Source of the DNA: Saccharomycopsis fibuligera x Saccharomycopsis cf. fibuligera
Taxonomy: Eukaryota > Ascomycota > Saccharomycetes > Ascoideales > Saccharomycopsidaceae
Length of the DNA: 64,000 nt
Reading direction: 5' to 3'
NCBI GenBank assembly: GCA_001936135.1
Contig: CP012811.1
Coordinates: 620,001-684,000 of the forward strand
Below the pieces are notes generated by a model that had not been told where the DNA came from, searched no databases, and was given only the letters and a program-made list of their open reading frames with translations. The translations under genes and the position numbers were made by a program. Positions within the stretch are counted from its first letter, which is position 1. The number at the start of each line of letters is the position of its first letter. Positions 61,523 through 64,000 of this stretch are shown here, in pieces.

Positions 61523-64000
61523 ATGTAGGGTTTCAATTGCGTTGTTTGATTTTATAAAATAATGATGGATATGATTTTTATCTTTTTTTACTATTTTCTG
61601 TTCTTGACTTATGATACTACATATAGCTAGTTAGCTGGCTTTTTTTCAAAAAAAAAAAAAAATTATAATAAGTGTTTTAAACGTTTACTAAAAGAATTGT
61701 AGAGTTTGCATTGAATGCAATTGAGCAGTTGAATCGAAATTCGAGCCGCTTTTGATATTCTTGCAAGTGCTGGAATTTGTCTATTGGCAGTTGTTGCCAA
61801 CGCTCAAAGGCTACTTACTACTAGTAAATATGGAAAAACTAAACAAGCTTGCCATAACCTACAGGCTGAAGCGGGGCCCGACCGGAAAAATTACTCACCA
61901 CCAAGTAGCTTATCAATCCGGAGGAACCCAAAAAAAACGACCAGGCAGTCAGTCCGTCAGTCAATCGGCAAGTTGCCGCTCATCCGCAATGCAGAGAGAA
62001 CCTGAGAGACTGAGAAGCTGGAAAATGAAAAATGAAAAATGAAAAATTTCACTCAGAATAGAATTTCAATTCTCAGCTGATGTACGCCACCCAACCCATG
62101 CTTTTCCATCAACTCGCCCGGGTTCTGCCTGCCGGTTCTTCGATCAAAGGATGGGAAACTTGTACAAACTTGTCCCGATCACCAGCAGTAAAAAGAAAAC
62201 ATAAAAAAACCATAAAAAATAAAATATAAAAAAAGTATTTTTTTTGTATCAATGTGGCTTATCATAGCATTTTTATAAAAGGTTTGAGAACTAAATCACA
62301 TGGCCGAATTCTTCGAAGCTCAAAGATTACAATGGGCGATCTCACCTTACTCAATGGCTCGGTGGTGGGTGAAGTCTGTATAGCACTTCCCATCGCCAAA
62401 CATCACTATTGCTATATATATATATATATATATATAACTGCCTCGACGCTTGCAAAGCCTTCCTCCCGGAACGCAGCGCTAACTAGTAGCGCCAGCACGC
62501 TCCCCTGAGATTCCGTCAAGGAGGTATGCATGTTGCGGTAAGAAGGCGCGTCTTCAGGCATAGAATACAGCAAAAGTTAAGCTTCTGGTTGGCGAGCTAA
62601 AAAAAAAAAAAAAAAACTTCAATTTTTATAAAAATAAAATAGGCATGCATCATTATGTACTGGGATGCGTAATATGGGCTGTTATGAGCATCAACGTTTT
62701 TATGATCTATCATCGTTAACGGTAACTGCAGTCGAGCTTATGCTTTGAAGCAATTCAATTATTTAAACTTTTTTGTTACTCTATGTTTGGTGGGTGTTTA
62801 ATTCTAAAGGAGAAGCCAAAAAAACAAAATGCGGTTACTGACTGATGTCGTACTTAGTTGGCGATTTTCTAGCAATAATGTACTAGTTTTTTCTTCTTCT
62901 TCTTCTTCTTCTTCTTCTCGACTTTGCACTAGCTGTTGTGCTCGTTTGCTTCTTTCCGTTGGGCTTTGATACCAGTAGCGGTTGTGTACTTGCTAGAGCA
63001 TCTGCTGAAGTGGAGATTGTATGGCTCTCTCTGGAATGATAATGCCATCAATTGATTTCTAGCCACCGGTAATTTGTCGTATATATTGGTAAATGTAATA
63101 CAAGTCTACGCTCAGTACACTAAAACACACCCACACTCGCGCCTAACCGCAGTATACCTTTCCTATTCTCCTTCCATTCATAAAATCATTCTTACTGTGC
63201 CACCAATTCCTGCATCCCTTTCTCGTTTTTCATGAGGTTATTTCGAGAATGTCGACACTTCTGAGACAGACTCTGTGTATATTACCATAAAGGAGCTTAG
63301 ACAGTGCGGTTGTTCGGTTCCAGTTATCTTTCGTCATAGAGATCTGGAAACATCTAAATACAGATCCGCAAAAAGCTCCGGGCCATCCCGGGCTGCCCAC
63401 ATCTGTACCAAAGTTGTCAGGACTTTTGGCAGCACGTTGTCAGTTCATGAAAGTGCGTTTTGTGTTTTTGCGGCAATAGCATTAATCAGCATCGGTTGTT
63501 TCTAGTGATGTCTTTCTGTAGTCCATTTGGGTAATCATTAGCGTCACCCTTTCGTTGTCCCCCTTTGAACCATGCCGGTTATACGAATTAGTGTCGTGTT
63601 GTTTTGCCTTCCTCGGCCATAAGGAGCGTAAAGTGCAAAACATTTACTACTTGCCCGGCTTGCTACGTCAGCAATATTTGTCCTGAGTGGAATCTCAACT
63701 CGCCCATACTCAATATGTAGACTTGGTGCTGCTTTTCTTTTCGAGATGAAATAGATGTTCTCGTGTCTTTATCTCTCTTTGGCTCTTGAGCTATAAATGC
63801 CAATTGGTACGCAAGAAGAACAACAACTTATTTCCACGATTTTCACGATAACCGAAACGCACTGGTTTCTTCACCATATTAAAGAGGTCATAAGCGCCTA
63901 GCCATAAACGTAAAACAGAATATTCTACAAGATAATGAATGTTGATGTGCAAAGACAGTCATTAGCGGCTTTATAAAAATAGCAGCCATGCTGAGTTGTG
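61523..64000. other. 2.5 kb end of the window without a recognised gene
   Basis: The TDH3 3' region is at the left. Further right there are an A-run at about 62598-62614, a (TA)12 run (62413-62436), and a TTC triplet run (about 62890-62918). No frame longer than about 100 codons looks coding, and no tRNA B box was found. It is probably the promoter of a gene beyond the window. Confidence 0.55.

Overview
The window is nuclear DNA of a budding yeast. Genes are closely spaced and mostly intronless, the two introns found are near the 5' end with yeast-type GTATGT donors and CTAAC branch points, two tRNA genes are present, and A/T tracts and Asn/Gln-coding repeats are frequent. CTG codons are almost avoided: I found none on reading SPB4 or TDH3. 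Together with long low-complexity inserts and a Zorro-like LINE, this points to a CTG-clade (Candida/Lodderomyces-type) yeast. Species is not determined, and proteins are described with CTG as Leu although it may be read as Ser.

Layout. 0-10 kb: 5' part of ULA1 (minus, cut by the window edge), SPB4, VPS27, an alcohol-acetyltransferase-family gene, and ERG24 with a sterol-response-like site. 10-16 kb: a velvet-domain transcription factor with a 2.6 kb gene-free upstream region, then a WKF-domain (DUF2373) gene whose frame seems to continue in +1 after its stop. 16-22.9 kb: a tRNA and retroelement island with tRNA-Ala(AGC), a 5'-truncated LINE with an intact EN-RT reading frame, two copies of a 175-bp A-tailed repeat, and tRNA-Asn(GTT). 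22.9-40 kb: SYP1, SWE1, CLF1, MSL5, MHF1 (intron reconstructed) and REX4. 40-49.3 kb: the very large RasGAP gene IRA2. 50-61.5 kb: RPL27 (823-bp intron reconstructed), COQ3, an SPP381/MFAP1-like gene, VPS72, BRX1 and TDH3. 61.5-64 kb: no gene seen.

Functional links. SPB4, REX4, BRX1 and RPL27 belong to ribosome production, and SPB4 and REX4 carry the PAC plus RRPE pair expected of that regulon. CLF1, MSL5 and SPP381 are splicing factors. VPS27 (ESCRT-0), SYP1 (endocytic F-BAR) and IRA2/SWE1 (Ras and morphogenesis signalling) are housekeeping regulators. The most unusual items are the velvet-domain protein, the WKF reading-frame break, and the nested tRNA-LINE-repeat island.
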